Notes: generated from the letters alone by a model not told the origin. 64,000 nucleotides of DNA from Actinostola sp. cb2023 (GCA_033675265.1 JAUJYZ010000783.1:186001-250000), one strand, 5' to 3'. Shown: positions 22,961-35,349, numbered from the stretch's first letter. Made by a program: numbers and translations.

Positions 22961-23667
22961 AGGGGCAGTGTCAAGCCTCACGCATGCGCATTAAAATCAA
23001 AACAATAACACTCGGTTGAGAAGCCTACCTTGCCCGGTAGTGAGTTACAAAACCCTCCTAAAACCGTTCTAATCGCTAAATAAATGACCTACAGGACTCA
23101 TGTAGATACTAATCTTTATTTGGAAAGCAATTTTAAAACTTCAATATATCAAAAGGACTGAATTCAAGAAGTGAATTCACGGCGATATCATTTTCCAACG
23201 ACCGATCAAATAAAACACAGGAAGCCCAACACATAAGTAGATGGTGGGAAGCTCACCGGGTTTACAAGTAGTTCTACGTGAGTTTTTCTCATCAAAAGTC
23301 ATGAACAGTACTGCACCTACGATTGATGATCAAGATTCCTTCGCAATCGACCAGAATTGCCGGTTTACAATTCGGTTTTCTTCACTCGAGGATGATGGCG
23401 GCCTGGCTCTCAACGGCTGTTCGACACTTTTTTCAACGGCTTCAAAGTCAGTTCTAAGATGAAATAATCCCCACTAGGAATTGTTGAAAATGAAGAACAT
23501 GCTTTGAATTATTACTAGTGATCCATTAGACGCTTGAACAAACATGATTAAGGTCGATGGAAACGGATTCAAAACATCGAAAATAATAAAAGTCCACGGT
23601 GGACTTTTATTATTTCTCGCTTCTTCGTACCCAGGCTTACGCGGTCATATGGCTTGACACTGCCCCT
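22961..23667. mobile_element. TTAA-site element with AGGGGCAGTGTCAAGCC ends
   Basis: The inverted ends AGGGGCAGTGTCAAGCC / GGCTTGACACTGCCCCT are flanked by TTAA (22957-22960, 23668-23671). A near-perfect palindrome around AAAAGTCCACGGTGGACTTTT lies at about 23583-23612. No coding sequence recognised. Confidence 0.75.
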
Positions 23668-23858
23668 TTAAGTGTCATTGCCGGAGAAAACTGGGCAGAT
23701 TCGAAAGATGGGGGTTGTCCGTTTCCTTTCATTTTTTCACCATTTATAATATAATCTATTTTAAAAGATTAAGAATGGCCGCATTTGTTTTTCAATCCGC
23801 AATTTCTTTCTAACATTTGACCAACCCCCTAGTTTTGGCCATTTTCATTCCGAAAATC

Positions 23859-23977
23859 GCTTGAAATGAGGGGTAACTTTCACGGACAAAAAAATACACT
23901 TTCATTTATATTCAAATGCTGATATATTTAGTGCATATTGTCAATCATCCAATCAACTGATCTACCAGTAAATTATT
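23859..23977. repeat. 119-bp sequence also present at 20404-20522
   Basis: It starts GCTTGAAATGAGGGGTAAC. No flanking duplication is seen here, so this is the more likely donor copy. Confidence 0.9.
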
Positions 23978-24815
23978 TTCCTCAGCTCAATTTAAAAAAA
24001 ATAACGCCAAATCGAAATTCACCTATAAGCCACTTATAAATATTTTCCTCATTTCAGTCATCTTCACAAGGCCTGTTCTCATTTGTGCGGTTGTTTATTT
24101 TGAAACCAAAACCACATTCTGGTAGTCCATTGCATTGTTAGTGAGTATCAGTGAACACAATTGTGGCTATTATTTTTAATTTCGATTTAGGCGCTCTTCA
24201 ATTTACTGAAAATTAGCATAAATCGAAACATTTCCCCGCCAAATCTTCATGGTAATTGACGAGTCCGCACGAAAGAAAATTATAATACTGCTCCGATACA
24301 AGCTGAAAACACTGTTAATTCCTTAGATAAATGTCATGTAATATTTGATCAATGTTATCAAATGATAAATATCAGAAGAGGCGATACCCGATACCTCTTT
24401 GTAGACTATGCTGATTTCCCAGCGAAATAAAATACTAGTAACATAAACATCCTCATAGTAGGGATTCAATAGCTGTAGACATGTCAACCGTTTAGCTAGG
24501 TAGAGCAAATTACTACTTCTTACACACTATCTCTATGATGTTGTAATTGAAACCGGCCCTGTGACAACTGGCTTTTAAGTATTCACATATATGTGTCACG
24601 TAAGAAGCATATAAATGTATTTACTTTGAACGGATTCACTCTACGAATTGTGCCTATTTATATGGCTATTGGCATCTTTTTTTTAACAGAAAAACAACGG
24701 CACCATAATAAATAATATAACCAAGAAACTTTATTCTGGATGCAAATCAGCGGCCATCAATATTGTACCAATACCGTAGCTGTATTGATTTTAGCCAGAT
24801 CTAGAAGCGTGCATT
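23978..24815. other. No gene recognised
   Basis: Upstream of the RNase H-like gene copy B. It could hold its promoter or 5' exons, but nothing specific is seen. Confidence 0.35.
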
Positions 24816-25440
24816 GTGTTTGAAGCCGCTAGAGCTGTCTCAGTTAGCGACAGTCTCAGCTCAGCGATGAATATGTCTGTATCTTGTTCCTCTGCCTCGG
24901 ATAATTTCCCCTGTAGCACAGTCGGACATGGGTCAGCAATTGTCCCTTTGTTGAGCTGCAATGACGACATGGATATTCACCTTGGTTCACTTGGTTTAAG
25001 TAAGCGTTTAGAGAATGTTGTCACCGAGCAGGCCATTTCGATCTTGAAATCAAGGACACAGAAGTTATGACGATATGCCCAAAGCATAGAAGAGACTTAA
25101 CTGTTGATTGGCCAGGTCATAAAAGGAGCACTTGCTCTTATCCGACGCACACAGGTCAGCGCAAACAGTTCAAGCAGCCACGTCGCGTTAATATCAGTAT
25201 GTCTAAAGAAATATTCTCCCTTCATGGCGCCGTGGTTCCTGTTGGTTCAGGTTTGTGAAATAGCCTTCTGTTTTATAGTTTGATAGTCGTACAGCTTTAT
25301 TTCAGTTTTAACATCTGTTTCAGTTTAGTTTGTATCTTCACGATGTTTGTAATACAACCCACCTTCTCGTATTCTTCTACACTCCACCCCCATCCGACAC
25401 ACACCCTGTGTGAATGGGGGGGTTGGGGGGGTTCGGGTTA

Positions 25441-25453
25441 GGGGGGGGGGGGG
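25441..25453. repeat. G-run of 13 bases
   Basis: Uninterrupted G in the first intron of the gene above, preceded by further G-rich sequence from 25418. Confidence 0.9.
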
Positions 25454-25716
25454 ATTGCGGAGACAGAGGGTTATTGGTATTTTACCTATATCTTTTAGAT
25501 ACTGCCGTTATAAAAAGGATAGCAGGAATAATTTAATTATCAAAAATGGTAGGTTTTGATTTAATTTCTTAAATATTTCAGCTGTATGTTCAACTTGTCG
25601 AACATGCCACTACAAAGCTCGAGATAATAAGGCATCACTGCAAAATAAAGAAACTGAACAACATGCGGTAGGTAGTGCTTCTCATTAATTTCTATTAAAT
25701 TAATATTAATATTTGA

Positions 25717-26027
25717 CTTGGAACTGAAAGTTTGGTATTTTGGAAAACTGGTCTTAGGAGAGGTGGTCGCTTACGAGAGTGGTCGCAACCGGAAGTACAC
25801 CTGTATTATTTAGCTTGATTAAGCTAGAACAAACTACAGTTGAACCTCCGGTTGCGACCACTCTCGTAAGCGACCACCTCTCCTAATCGACCAGTTTTCC
25901 AAAATACCAAACTTTCAGTTCCAAGTCAAATCACTTAGTTGGAACCTCTGGTAGGCGGCCACACCTCGTAAGCGACCACAAAGCTGGACATTTTGGGTAC
26001 GTGGTCGCTTACAGAAGGAGTTGACTG
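25717..26027. mobile_element. Pogo-like MITE with an extra inverted arm
   Basis: The core 25837-26027 starts CAGTTGAACCTCCGGTTGCG and ends GGAGTTGACTG, with TA on each side (25835-25836, 26028-26029), as in pogo/Tigger-type mariners. A long inverted copy of its left half lies just outside at 25717-25797 (GGTCGCTTACGAGAGTGGTC). The whole can fold into a hairpin of about 80 bp. No transposase. Confidence 0.75.
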
Positions 26028-26145
26028 TAATCGCATTCATGACGATGCTAATAAGGTAGCATGTGTGTTGCGCGTGTATGTATACACTGGATGTGGATCA
26101 TAAGCTTGCGACTTTGAATAATAATAAATAATAATAATAATTTAA

Positions 26146-26809
26146 GGTGACTCCAACATAATTGCGAGTGCATTCTGTGATTTTTTAAACTCGCTCGTAT
26201 CGCGTCAAAAACACTCGGATATTTCTGCATTTAACACATGTAATAACTCAAACATGTAGGCTTTTAAAGGTGTATTCAAAATTTTATTTTTCAGTCGCGT
26301 TTGCCGTTACGGGCCGATTTTCTAACAGTGGTTTTTCATAATATTGTCCTCCTGTTCGCTCAAAAATCGTACGATTTCTACGAAACTTCAGATTCTTGTT
26401 AAATAGATTGTCATAATTTTGTCTGCCGGGTTTAAAAAAAATCTCTCGACTGCAAGTTGCACGGCATAATTTTGATGGTCAGTTTTTAGGCCGTGCAACT
26501 TGCAGTCGAGAGATTTTTTTTAAACCCGGCAGACAAAATTATGACAATCTATTTAACAAGAATCTGAAGTTTCGTAGAAATCGTACGATTTTTGAGCGAA
26601 CAGGAGGACAATATTATGAAAAACCACTGTTAGAAAATCGGCCCGTAACGGCAAACGCGACTGAAAAATAAAATTTTGAATACACCCTTAAAAGCCTACA
26701 TATTTGAGTTATTACATGTGTTAAATGCAGAAATATCCGAGTGTTTTTGACGCGATACGAGCGAGTTTAAAAAATCACAGAATGCACTCGCAATTATGTT
26801 GGAGTCACC
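26146..26809. mobile_element. TTAA fold-back element, family 1, long copy
   Basis: Flanked by TTAA (26142-26145, 26810-26813) with the same ends as 18289-18756 (GGTGACTCCAACATAATTGC). The arms of about 310 bp are nearly perfect complements around a short loop near 26470 (GCATAATTTTGATGGTC). It lies in the intron between the zinc-module exon and the large exon of the RNase H-like gene. A transcript through it would form a long double-stranded hairpin. Confidence 0.85.
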
Positions 26810-28855
26810 TTAATAACTTACATAGCGCATATTTCATGGCGAAATGATCAAATTCGTCGAAAATAAATATAATTACAAACATCTCAATGTATTTGTTAAT
26901 CGTTATAGGACTCTATTATGGATGATTTACCCTGCTGTTCTTCTACTGGAGAACAGATGGCACAAGAGATGGCGCAGGTTCGAGATCGTAAAGACGCTGC
27001 AGATGAAGTTTCAGCTCAGTCAGAAGACGAATCGCAGACCATCTCGTCACAGTCGTCGCAAAGTACAGTGCCAGAACATGAGATTAGTATTTGGAGTGAT
27101 GAGATCGAAGTGCAACAACAGAAAAGACAGACGTTCAATGACGCTGTTGATAGTATAACAGGTGGCCGTTATAGCCCTGTGAGATCCTCTCTAAATACTT
27201 CGTGGGATGACATTTCATCCACACAGCAGAGTTATTACTTACGTAAAGCTAAGGAAGCCATAGCAACCTCGCTCTCAGTCATTAGCCCTGTGCAGGAAGA
27301 CCAGCTTTGGAATAGTCTCAGAAAGGAATCTCTCTTTGGAAAGGAATGCGATGACTCCTCAAGACGCCTACGTTTCGACCCAAGTTCCGGATTGATCGAC
27401 GTATTGATCAAAGCGCATGACCAATCGGAATCCTGGCAAACCAAGACGCAAATTTTATCTCTCTTCGCAAACGACTTTAGTCGAACAGAACTACAGCAAC
27501 TTGTACCAGGACTATCAAAGTGGCGAATTGACCAAGCCCGCAGGCATGCAACCGAAACTGGAAAAGGTCAGTTGACTTTAGAAAAGGCGATATTCCATAT
27601 AAAAATAGATCCTGTAAAGGTTGATCACTTCATCAATTTCATTTCACGTCCGGAACTACTTCAAGATGTAGCTTTTGGGACAAAAACACTAAAGTTGGAC
27701 TCGGGTGAGCGCATCATTATACCTGCAGTCATAAGGACACTGATACCATCTCGTATTATTGAGCAGTACACGAGCTACTGTAATCAACAGGGAGTTGTGC
27801 CACCGAGTCAACGTAGTCTCTACAGAATGCTTGAGATATGCTCTGCATCAATGCAGAAGTCTTTAAAGGGGCTCGACAACGTTACAGCAGAAGGGACTGG
27901 GGCATTTGATAGTATTTCAAGAATGGTGGAAACTCTTGTTGAGAATGGCGCTGACAGGATAATGGGACAAAACTCACATTAAGCAATCAAAGAAGCTAAA
28001 AGGTATTTGAAGATGGATTTCAAAGCACACATAGGTAGAGAAGAGAACTGCAGCGATCACTGCCCCGTACACGCTCTTAGTGATCCTACAAATCTTCACT
28101 TCAAACAAGAATGTGAGCACGATCACATTGCTAATGCGAAAGATGTGAAGCACTGGAGAATTTACTGGAAGACGTTTTGAAGATGTTGGACGATGTGGAA
28201 CTTACAGAGGTACAGAAAGAAAGAATGAAGTTTGAATACAATGACTGTATTAGGTCCATTCGTGCCTGGAAATCTCATTTGCTTCGTTCTGTCAATCAAG
28301 AAGAGGCAAAACAAGATATTCTAAACAACTTAGATGATGAAAGTTGCCTGATAATAATCGACAGGGCTATGAAATTTCTTCCCCAGCACTATCGTGAAAG
28401 GATGAGTGACTTTTTCGGTAAACGAGGACGTAGTTGGCATGTAAGTGCTGTTACAACAAAGAAAGAGGAGAAATATGAAGTGGAATGTTTTGTGCACATG
28501 TTCAACACTTGTAACCAAAACAGCTTTGCTGTTGCGTCAATCCTTGAGCACCTGTTCTACACAATCAAACAAGAATATCCCACAATCCGAAAAGCCTTCC
28601 TGCGATCAGATAACGCAGGCTGCTACCATAACAGCTTCCTGCTGCTTGCCCTGTCGGACATTGGGGAAAAGACAGGGATAAAACCTCTCCGTTACGATTT
28701 TTCTGATCCACAGGCAGGAAAAGACATATGTGACCGAAAGACTGCACCTATGAAAGCGCACATGAAAAGATGGGTCAGTGAAAAGAAAGCATGACATTTT
28801 GACTGCCGAAGATATGAAGCAGGCGCTGGAGTCCCACGGAGGTCATTCATTGTAG

Positions 28856-29290
28856 TGAAATCATGCCTCGGAAAATGTTTTAGAAAAGGTAACAACTATT
28901 AATTAATTAATGGTGTCTTGCTGTTCATTGTGAATTGCTGTAGCTTACTGACCCGAAAAGTGTGCGATGTTACACACTATGAGAACAACAGAAATATCAC
29001 TGTTCATTACAAATAATACTATTTGTACTCCAGGGCTCCTGCTGTCAGTATTTTTAACGAGAAAAAACTTGCAAGAAGGTAGTTATAAAACACCGAGTTT
29101 CAACCATTATTTTCCCACTTGTCGCCATAATAATAAACCATGTTTTTCGGGAGGGCTTTTGATATTGAAGACGGCAGCACAGAAAGTAAGCCTGTAGGAA
29201 AGAAAGAAAGAATAAAGATAAAAGTTGGCGAGCAGGAAACCAAAATAGTTATGAAGGCGTATCTGCAGAGATTTAACGGTGGCTACGGCT
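28856..29290. other. No gene recognised
   Basis: It probably holds eroded 3' sequence of the gene copy above. No motif stands out. Confidence 0.35.
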
Positions 29291-29725
29291 AAGCCAGTAT
29301 AGAATCAGTTCCAATAAATTATAGGCTGGTCGATTACTACCTGTCAAGCGAGGAAGCCATATCTACGAGAAGGAATAAGATAATTTTTAGAGAGGAGCAG
29401 AAGAAGCAGTCAGAATTGTACCATCACGTGCAGAGCAGTAGTAAGGAAGAGACAGAGGCCAGTGGCATTGTTGTTAACAAACAGATGCAGTATGCGAAAA
29501 TAAGAACCCCCGAAGAAAGAAGGAAATACATGTAGCATGATTTCATCGTAGACTTCCGACTCTTCTTCCAACGATGCAGCAGATCATCCCAAGCCAGCTA
29601 AAAGGAAGCAAACGGCACGTGAAGCGCAGAAGGTCCACACTAAAATGTGTGAGCAGACCAGCAAAACTATGGGACTTATGACTAACATTCTGAAAAATTT
29701 TGACAAAAAGTTAGATGAATTGTGA
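29291..29725 (+). CDS. Possible terminal exons of an unknown protein
   Basis: An open stretch 29291-29536 reads SIESVPINYRLVDYYLSSEE and continues Lys/Glu-rich to RTPEERRKYM-stop. A second segment, 29552-29725 after an acceptor-like CATCGTAG, reads TSDSSSNDAADHPKPAKRK and ends KNFDKKLDEL-stop. An AAGAATAAAAG polyadenylation-like signal follows. Charge bias and codon texture look coding. The first segment ends in a stop before the second begins, so a donor within it would be needed. No family recognised. Confidence 0.3.
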
Positions 29726-30923
29726 TATGGAAAGTTTGTTTTGTTAAGAGTTATACCACCCTACTGAAGAACAACCTTTGTAAACAAAGAATAAAAGATG
29801 ATAAAATGTAATGTGGGAAGTTAAATAAACACCCGTGAAAAATGTTTATGTGGCTTTGTGGTTGTCGTTTTGAAGAAATATTGAGCTTTTCCCAAACCGT
29901 GATACACGCAGCTTGCTACACGTTTTTCCTATATTTGTAACTCTACTGGCATGTTTGATTAAAAACGAGCTAAATTCCACAGGTTTAAAAGGTTCATATT
30001 TGATTATTTTCAACAAAATATTTCACACGACTCGAGAATACGTAATTCGCATGCTCACAGATAACATATCGCACAATTGCATCTCAATGGCAATGAAAGC
30101 GTTTAACATGGAATAGCTCTATTGATAACTTAATTTATTGACATCAATAGCAACTATTAAAAAATATTACATAAACGTTTACATCTCTCACTGAAAATGG
30201 AGGGAAAATAAGCTCTAATGGCCATATGAAAAAGCCGAAAAATATCCTGACAGCGCACCACAAACTCAAACTCAATTAGAGAGTGATCTACAATCAAAAC
30301 AAGAAAACTATGGCGTCAGCATCAATACCTTTGTAACTAGAGTCCAGACAGACTTAATAAACAGTAATCCAAGTAAATATTTGAGATCTAATTTGTAAGA
30401 TCGGCTTATCATCTACACCAATATCGGGGTGTTCAAAGAATACGCAAAATTATGGGGACAATAAGAAATCGCGTTTCCTGTTAAAGGAATTATTCTGAAC
30501 ACCAGAGCTTTGCTGCCATTATTATATCCAGCTTTTTTTTTTTTTTTGGTATCAAAGAGAGTTTAAAGACAAACTCTTCTACTATAAGTTCTACATATAC
30601 AGACATCCAAGCTCAGGATTGTCCCGGTGATTATGACGTTGTTGTGTGAGGCAGCTAATATAGTCAATGAGTATTAACATTTCAACAAGGTACACTCGTG
30701 CCCTGTTGCAATTGAGCTAGTGTGACTGTGAACATGAAGTCTTTCGATACACACAAGTATGCTTGAAGGTAGTGTAAATTTCAAAGGCTGTGGCCGGAGT
30801 TTTCGGGGGAGTTTGTATGAAGTGGTCCTAGATAACAGCTAACATTAAATTTTTAGGCCATTTAACAGCTAACGGTTGGATTTTGAGTTGAAATCGTCTG
30901 AACTCAAAGACGTACGTAGCACA
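29726..30923. other. No gene recognised
   Basis: Intergenic, with a T-run at about 30533-30547. Confidence 0.4.
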
Positions 30924-31029
30924 GCAACAACACATGGACATATCTTGTTTGAAAATAATAAAAACCAATCAATAATGCAACAACACATGGACATAACCTG
31001 TTTGAAAATAGTAAAAACCAATCAATAAT
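30924..31029. repeat. 53-bp tandem duplication
   Basis: Two adjacent copies starting GCAACAACACATGGACATA, differing at a few bases. A third CATGGACATA lies at 31251. Confidence 0.85.
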
Positions 31030-31260
31030 GACAATCACGACTCCCAGTTCCATCAAGCCTCAGAGGACTCATTTTGAGCTTCAGTCTGTAAATGCCCAAA
31101 GACAATAATTGAAGACAGAGAGTTTGAGCCGATGCGACAAGCTTTGGAAGCTTGTAGTAAAAAGCTAACAAAAGACGGCAAAGTAATAAGCCAAATGCAG
31201 CCGAAGCTATCACCGATAACGAAGTAAACATACTATACGAGCGAGACATACATGGACATA

Positions 31261-31582
31261 CTATGTGATGTGAGGCGTGACCAAAGTCGGGACTTTGAAT
31301 GGAATCGTCTAGACTGTATGCGAGTCATTAGCTTGCTACATCCTTGGTTGAAAGCCTCAATGGTTCCTGCACCAGTACTGATTCGAAGTCTTCTCATTTT
31401 CATAAAGCTCTATGATAAGATGTCAAAGCTGGTTACCTAACCAAAAGCACAATGATTGTCAGAGAATCTTGGAGTTTTGAACGTAGTTTTGGAATTTCAG
31501 AAGAAGCCTTTAATGACTCACATACAGTCTAGATGATTCCATTCAAAGTCCCGACTTATTGGTCACGCCTGACATCACATAG
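31261..31582. mobile_element. Fold-back MITE, family unclear
   Basis: Inverted arms of about 80 bp (31261-31340 and 31505-31582) begin CTATGTGATGT and share GTCGGGACTTTGAATGGAAT. The target duplication cannot be fixed by eye. Confidence 0.7.
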
Positions 31583-31618
31583 CTGTAAACACACTTTGGT
31601 TTATGAACTAGATCCAGT

Positions 31619-32062
31619 TTGGTTTGAGAGGCAGTGAAGAACATCGTCACATGACGTGGGGAGACGTTTCTTAAAGATGTGGATGGAACTGAATATTTGG
31701 AATATTCAGAAAGACAGAGAAAAACACAAACTGGTGTAGAACCTCGAAATATCAGAGCAATTAAGCCTAAAGTTTTCGCTACTCAAACAGTCCAATTGAA
31801 AGAAACCCAGTTTTTGTCAACAAAGTTTATTCTGAGAAGAGGCCTAGCTCAATGCAGAACACAGAAGCACTTTTTTATATTTCTAATAATCATACCGCCA
31901 AGGATTCTAATAAATCTTGGTTTAAGTCAAGCCCTATATGGGTGTCAATAAACTGAACACTTTGATGAGAACTATGGCTGAAAAATCCAGCCTTGATGAA
32001 AAGCGACAACTTACAAACCATAGCACATGAAAGACAATGATGCAACAACTGGAAAAATAGAA
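31619..32062 (+). pseudogene. DUF3504 (Crypton-derived) recombinase fragment, decayed
   Basis: Segments in shifting frames read FGLRGSEEHRHMTWGD, then DGTEYLEYSERQRKTQTGVE and RNIRAIKPKVFAT, then MQNTEALFYISNNHTAKDS, then KLNTLMRTMAEKSSLDEKRQ and LTNHST. This is the order of the DUF3504 domain found in KIAA1958, QRICH1 and ZMYM proteins, whose Arg in GLRG and His in TNHS are tyrosine-recombinase positions. The sequence decays before the HxxR..GH..Y end. It has a stop after WGDVS and several frameshifts, so it is dead. A better preserved relative is at 41373-42383. Confidence 0.65.
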
Positions 32063-32322
32063 ATATTTGAACTATTTTACATTACATCAGTTGATGTGTT
32101 CTTTACAAGATTGACTTAATCATGCCCTCTGTTGTTAGTAGGCCGCTAGGGTTACCGTCAAGCCCTCGTTCTATACACTGAGGAGGACCAGGAAGACCCA
32201 GGCTTTGTCGCTCAAAAATTATTTCATTTATCCATGTAGGTAAAACTATAAATATCGCTAGTGCAACTTTGGCCATGAGTTCCCAAGTCTTTCTTGTAGC
32301 ATCATTTTTCAGTTTGGCTTAG

Positions 32323-32679
32323 ATAAATAAGGACATTGAAGCTCTTGACGTTGAAAAAATTGATATTGTCCATAGGATTCTGTCAAAACAAGAAATTGAA
32401 CCAATAATTGTGAAATTCTTCGCTTATTCTGTTATGAAAGAACCATACGAAAAAAGACAAAAGTTGAGGTTGCTGAAGGATACCGAGGATATTTTTAACA
32501 GAGTGACAAGAATTTATACAAATGAAAACCTCACAACAGGAAGATTCTATATACTGAAGTTAGGAAAAAACAACTGGTTTCCTTCCTGGACTTATGATGG
32601 AAATAAATTTGTAAAAAAGAAAACAGAGGATGGTCACACAAAATTACTAAGCAAGCAGATTTGGAGAACATTTACTTAA
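32323..32679 (+). pseudogene. LINE ORF1-like fragment
   Basis: The frame reads DIEALDVEKIDIVHRILSKQ, EIEPIIVKFFAYSVMKEPY and IYTNENLTTGRFYI, then NWFPSWTYDGNKFVKKK. The order 'HRI/LG..., PIIVKF, ..R..., NE(N/D)LT..., W.W..G..F' is typical of L1-like ORF1 RNA-binding proteins. Both ends are missing. The APE fragment at 35526, in the same orientation, may be the next ORF of the same original element, now separated by insertions. Confidence 0.5.
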
Positions 32680-33461
32680 CCAAGTGTGTGGATATCCGGC
32701 TTTCAGTTAAGTTATACTTTATATTAGTATGAAAACTGTTTCTTTCACTCAAATATATACTCAATTTACAAATGCTCAAACTTTGAATGAATCAAATAAT
32801 TTTTTCTCCCAATAACTTTTAAAATTTAAGATTACAAAAGTTCCTACGTTTTGACGTTGCTAACGCCATTTTCAAGGATAAGTGTTGAGTCAATGAGTTT
32901 AAATAGAGTCCCTTCAAAAACTCATGCATAATTAGAATTCCAATCAGAAGGACGAAATCCATCACGTGCATGTACCTTTATACTCGGTAATGCACTGCTT
33001 ATTAAGAATACTAATAAGGGAAGGTCTCATATTGGTGTTGTATCATTGAACTCCCTGTTCCCTGTACGGGACGACATATATGTTGTCCGGAAAGACCGCT
33101 CCTTGGTCACATTTTCGGACCATCGTTCAAATGTGGGATCTTTTTGAGAGTATTAGTAGTATCGGTGCGCATGTGTGAGGCGTTACAAGGAATACGATAC
33201 TGCTATGTTTGTGTTTTCCTTGCTGTTTTTTACTGAAATCATCCGACAATGTATTATTTTGGAATATCGTTTTTGAAGCTGTCCAATAAACTCGCCTCGT
33301 GGTTTTAAACCCATTAAACAGTACATAATAATTAGTTGAAGAGCAGTCACTGGAGAGCACTGAACAATTTCGCTCTAATTGAGTCCAATTGTCTGATATT
33401 TCTTTTGCTGAGATCTCAAAGGACTTTGTAAATGTCATAGTATATAAGACGAGGTTATATA
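32680..33461. other. No gene; possible Penelope/DIRS-type end
   Basis: TACGTTTTGACGTTGCTAAC..TTTTCAAGGA (about 32850-32885) resembles the conserved sequence often found at ends of Penelope-like elements. The 20-bp sequence ATAGTATATAAGACGAGGTT (33437-33456) recurs inverted at 34805-34824, just outside the pogo-like element. Nothing else is recognised. Confidence 0.3.
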
Positions 33462-34723
33462 CAGTGGAACCTCGGTATAACGATGTGCCAAGGGATTGAC
33501 CAAATTAGATCGTTATATCGGGAGATCGTTAGAACGAATTCCCGATATAAAGATTTTTCGGGAAAAGAGCCAAAAATATCGTTATATCGGGGTATTGTTA
33601 ATAATTGATTTTTCATGTAGTGTCCGTTGTGCCTTATAGCTGTACCGGCGATGTAATCCCTATCGTAACAAACTGTTGACAGACACGTTACAGTCCTTAT
33701 GCAATGAGAACAAAAGGATTAAAGTATTGTCGTATCATTGATATATACAGCTTATATGATCGCTTGACAGATAATACGCGCATTTATTATACGACTGTGA
33801 CGTAACTTTACCATAAAAGGGCACAAAATCCTCCAAATATCCGAGCGTATTACCCACTGTAGATTGTCGTATTACCCGGCTTGTATCCCGGTAAAACCGG
33901 TTTTGAACACATCATATTTTGTACCAGTTTTGGTTTTCATTGCAAAAAGAAAAAACACTATACAACGACAGAAAAGTATTTCTAAAGGGAATAGGGAAAC
34001 AAACAACTACTTTTTAATGATATCTGTATAGAAAATATGAAGAAAATCCAATCTTTTTGGTGAAAAAAGCCAACGAAAAATCTCTCGAGCGCGCGCTCGA
34101 TGGCGCATCGATTGTGTGATAGCGCGCGCATTTTGCAAACAAATCACAAACTAAGAAATAAGCAAAGAAAAATACGTTTATGGGGGGTTTATTTTGTTGT
34201 CGTATAATAAACAATTTATTAGTTAGAGTTGTGTAATACGGCTGGACATTTTTACTCGTCTATTTGTATTTTGCAAAATACGGCAAGACTCGTAAAAATA
34301 TCCAGCCATATTACACAACTCTAACTGTAATAACCTCTATATATTTTACGAGTTGCGTAGTATTTTTCTGAGCCCGTAGGGCGAGGAAAATACGAGCAAT
34401 GAGTAAAATGTCTACAAGTATTATCAGCATGTCAAACTATCAATTAAGGGGTTTATTATTCCACAATTGATTTTGTTATCTTTTCAAGTGTTAAGCCTCC
34501 TTTTTCATCTCGCAATAATTTATTTTATCGTTATATCAGGGTAAATGTTACGTTTGGGTTGCCCTATTGTGATCGTGATATCGGGAATATCGTTATATCG
34601 AGTATCGTTAAATCAGGATTTTTCTCCATTCATTTATTGTAGCATTTGCCGGGCTGTCAAATGTTGATCGTTATACCGGTAACATCGTTATATCGAGTAT
34701 CGTTATATCGAGGGGTTCCATTG
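33462..34723. mobile_element. Non-autonomous pogo/Tigger-like element
   Basis: The ends CAGTGGAACCTCGGTATAAC and (minus strand) CAATGGAACCCCTCGATATA stand between TA dinucleotides (33460-33461, 34724-34725), matching pogo-type termini. The subterminal zones are packed with repeats of ATCGTTATATCG on both sides. No transposase frame is present. A small nested inverted repeat (34221-34260 / 34287-34327, AGAGTTGTGTAATACGGCTGG) lies in the right half. Confidence 0.75.
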
Positions 34724-34754
34724 TACCTTCATTAGATCTTTAGCGAACTGAAGT

Positions 34755-35349
34755 TTAAAAAAAAAAGTAAATAAAGTGCGTAAAGGAAGAAGAAAATGAA
34801 GGTGTAGAACCTCGTCTTATATACTATGAGATTTGGATGTAGTTCTTCAATACAAGGCATCTCAAAGATCAAACACTCGAATCTGTCTTTGCATCGACAT
34901 AAGGTGGTAAAGAGGTAATTGATATTCTCAGCGGGCTACCCACAATGTTGCACAATGTGTTGACCAATCACTTCAGATCTATGCTCCTCAATGTGCTGAT
35001 ATAGATACCGTCAGGTATAGCCAACATAACTTGTGTCGCACAAGTCACACTTGAAATTATATACGACGCACTGTTGATTCACAATAGAAGGTTTGGGTTC
35101 TTTGATTGTGAGGTCTTGCTTGATTTTGCTGCTTGTATAGACTGGCGAGATGTTTATTCCAATTCTCCCACTGAGGTCACGTAGCTGATTTCGTACTTCA
35201 TCAGCCGACTTTTGGTCTTTGAAGGGGATTGCAAACCTGATAGGTGCCTTGTCGTTATTAAGCACAGATTCACTAAGACTCTTACTGGTGATTTGCTCTT
35301 CAATGAAGAGGTTAGTCGCGCAGAGTTGAATAGACTGACTGGATACTGA
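34755..35349 (-). pseudogene. Penelope-like element, GIY-YIG endonuclease end
   Basis: The minus strand reads APIRFAIPFKDQKSADEV, QLRDLSGRIGINISPVYTSS, then CVVYNFKCDLCDTSYVGYT, a stop, and in the same frame RYLYQHIEEHRS with ECLIFEMPCIEELHPNL further on. The CD..YVGYT...EH order is the GIY-YIG nuclease that ends Penelope-like elements, which use it to nick target DNA. Stops follow YVGYT and the QHCG segment. The reverse transcriptase upstream is missing. Confidence 0.7.

Larger units (their letters stand above)
24816..28855 (+). pseudogene. Anthozoan RNase H-like (DDE-type?) multi-domain gene, copy B
   Basis: An N-terminal exon near 24816-25252 contains LENVVTEQAISILKSRTQK and, in another frame, TICPKHRRDLTVDW. 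Its donor at 25252 joins in correct phase to exon 25582-25667 (VCSTCRTCHYKARDN), completing a Cys/His module. A large exon from about 26918 gives the middle domain (TKTQILSLFANDFSR, PGLSKWRIDQARRHA). After frameshifts come AKRYLKMDFKAHIGREENCS and DHCPVHALSDP, then 28177-28794 with CLIIIDRAMKFLPQHYRE, AFLRSDNAGCYHNSFLLLAL and DPQAGKDICDRKTAPMKAHM, then RKHDILTAEDMKQALESHGG in yet another frame. IIID and SDNAGCYH resemble the acidic motifs of RNase H-fold transposases (inference). Frameshifts near 25060, 27980, 28150 and 28790 mean it is not functional as read. A TTAA fold-back element and a pogo-type MITE sit in its intron. Confidence 0.7.
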
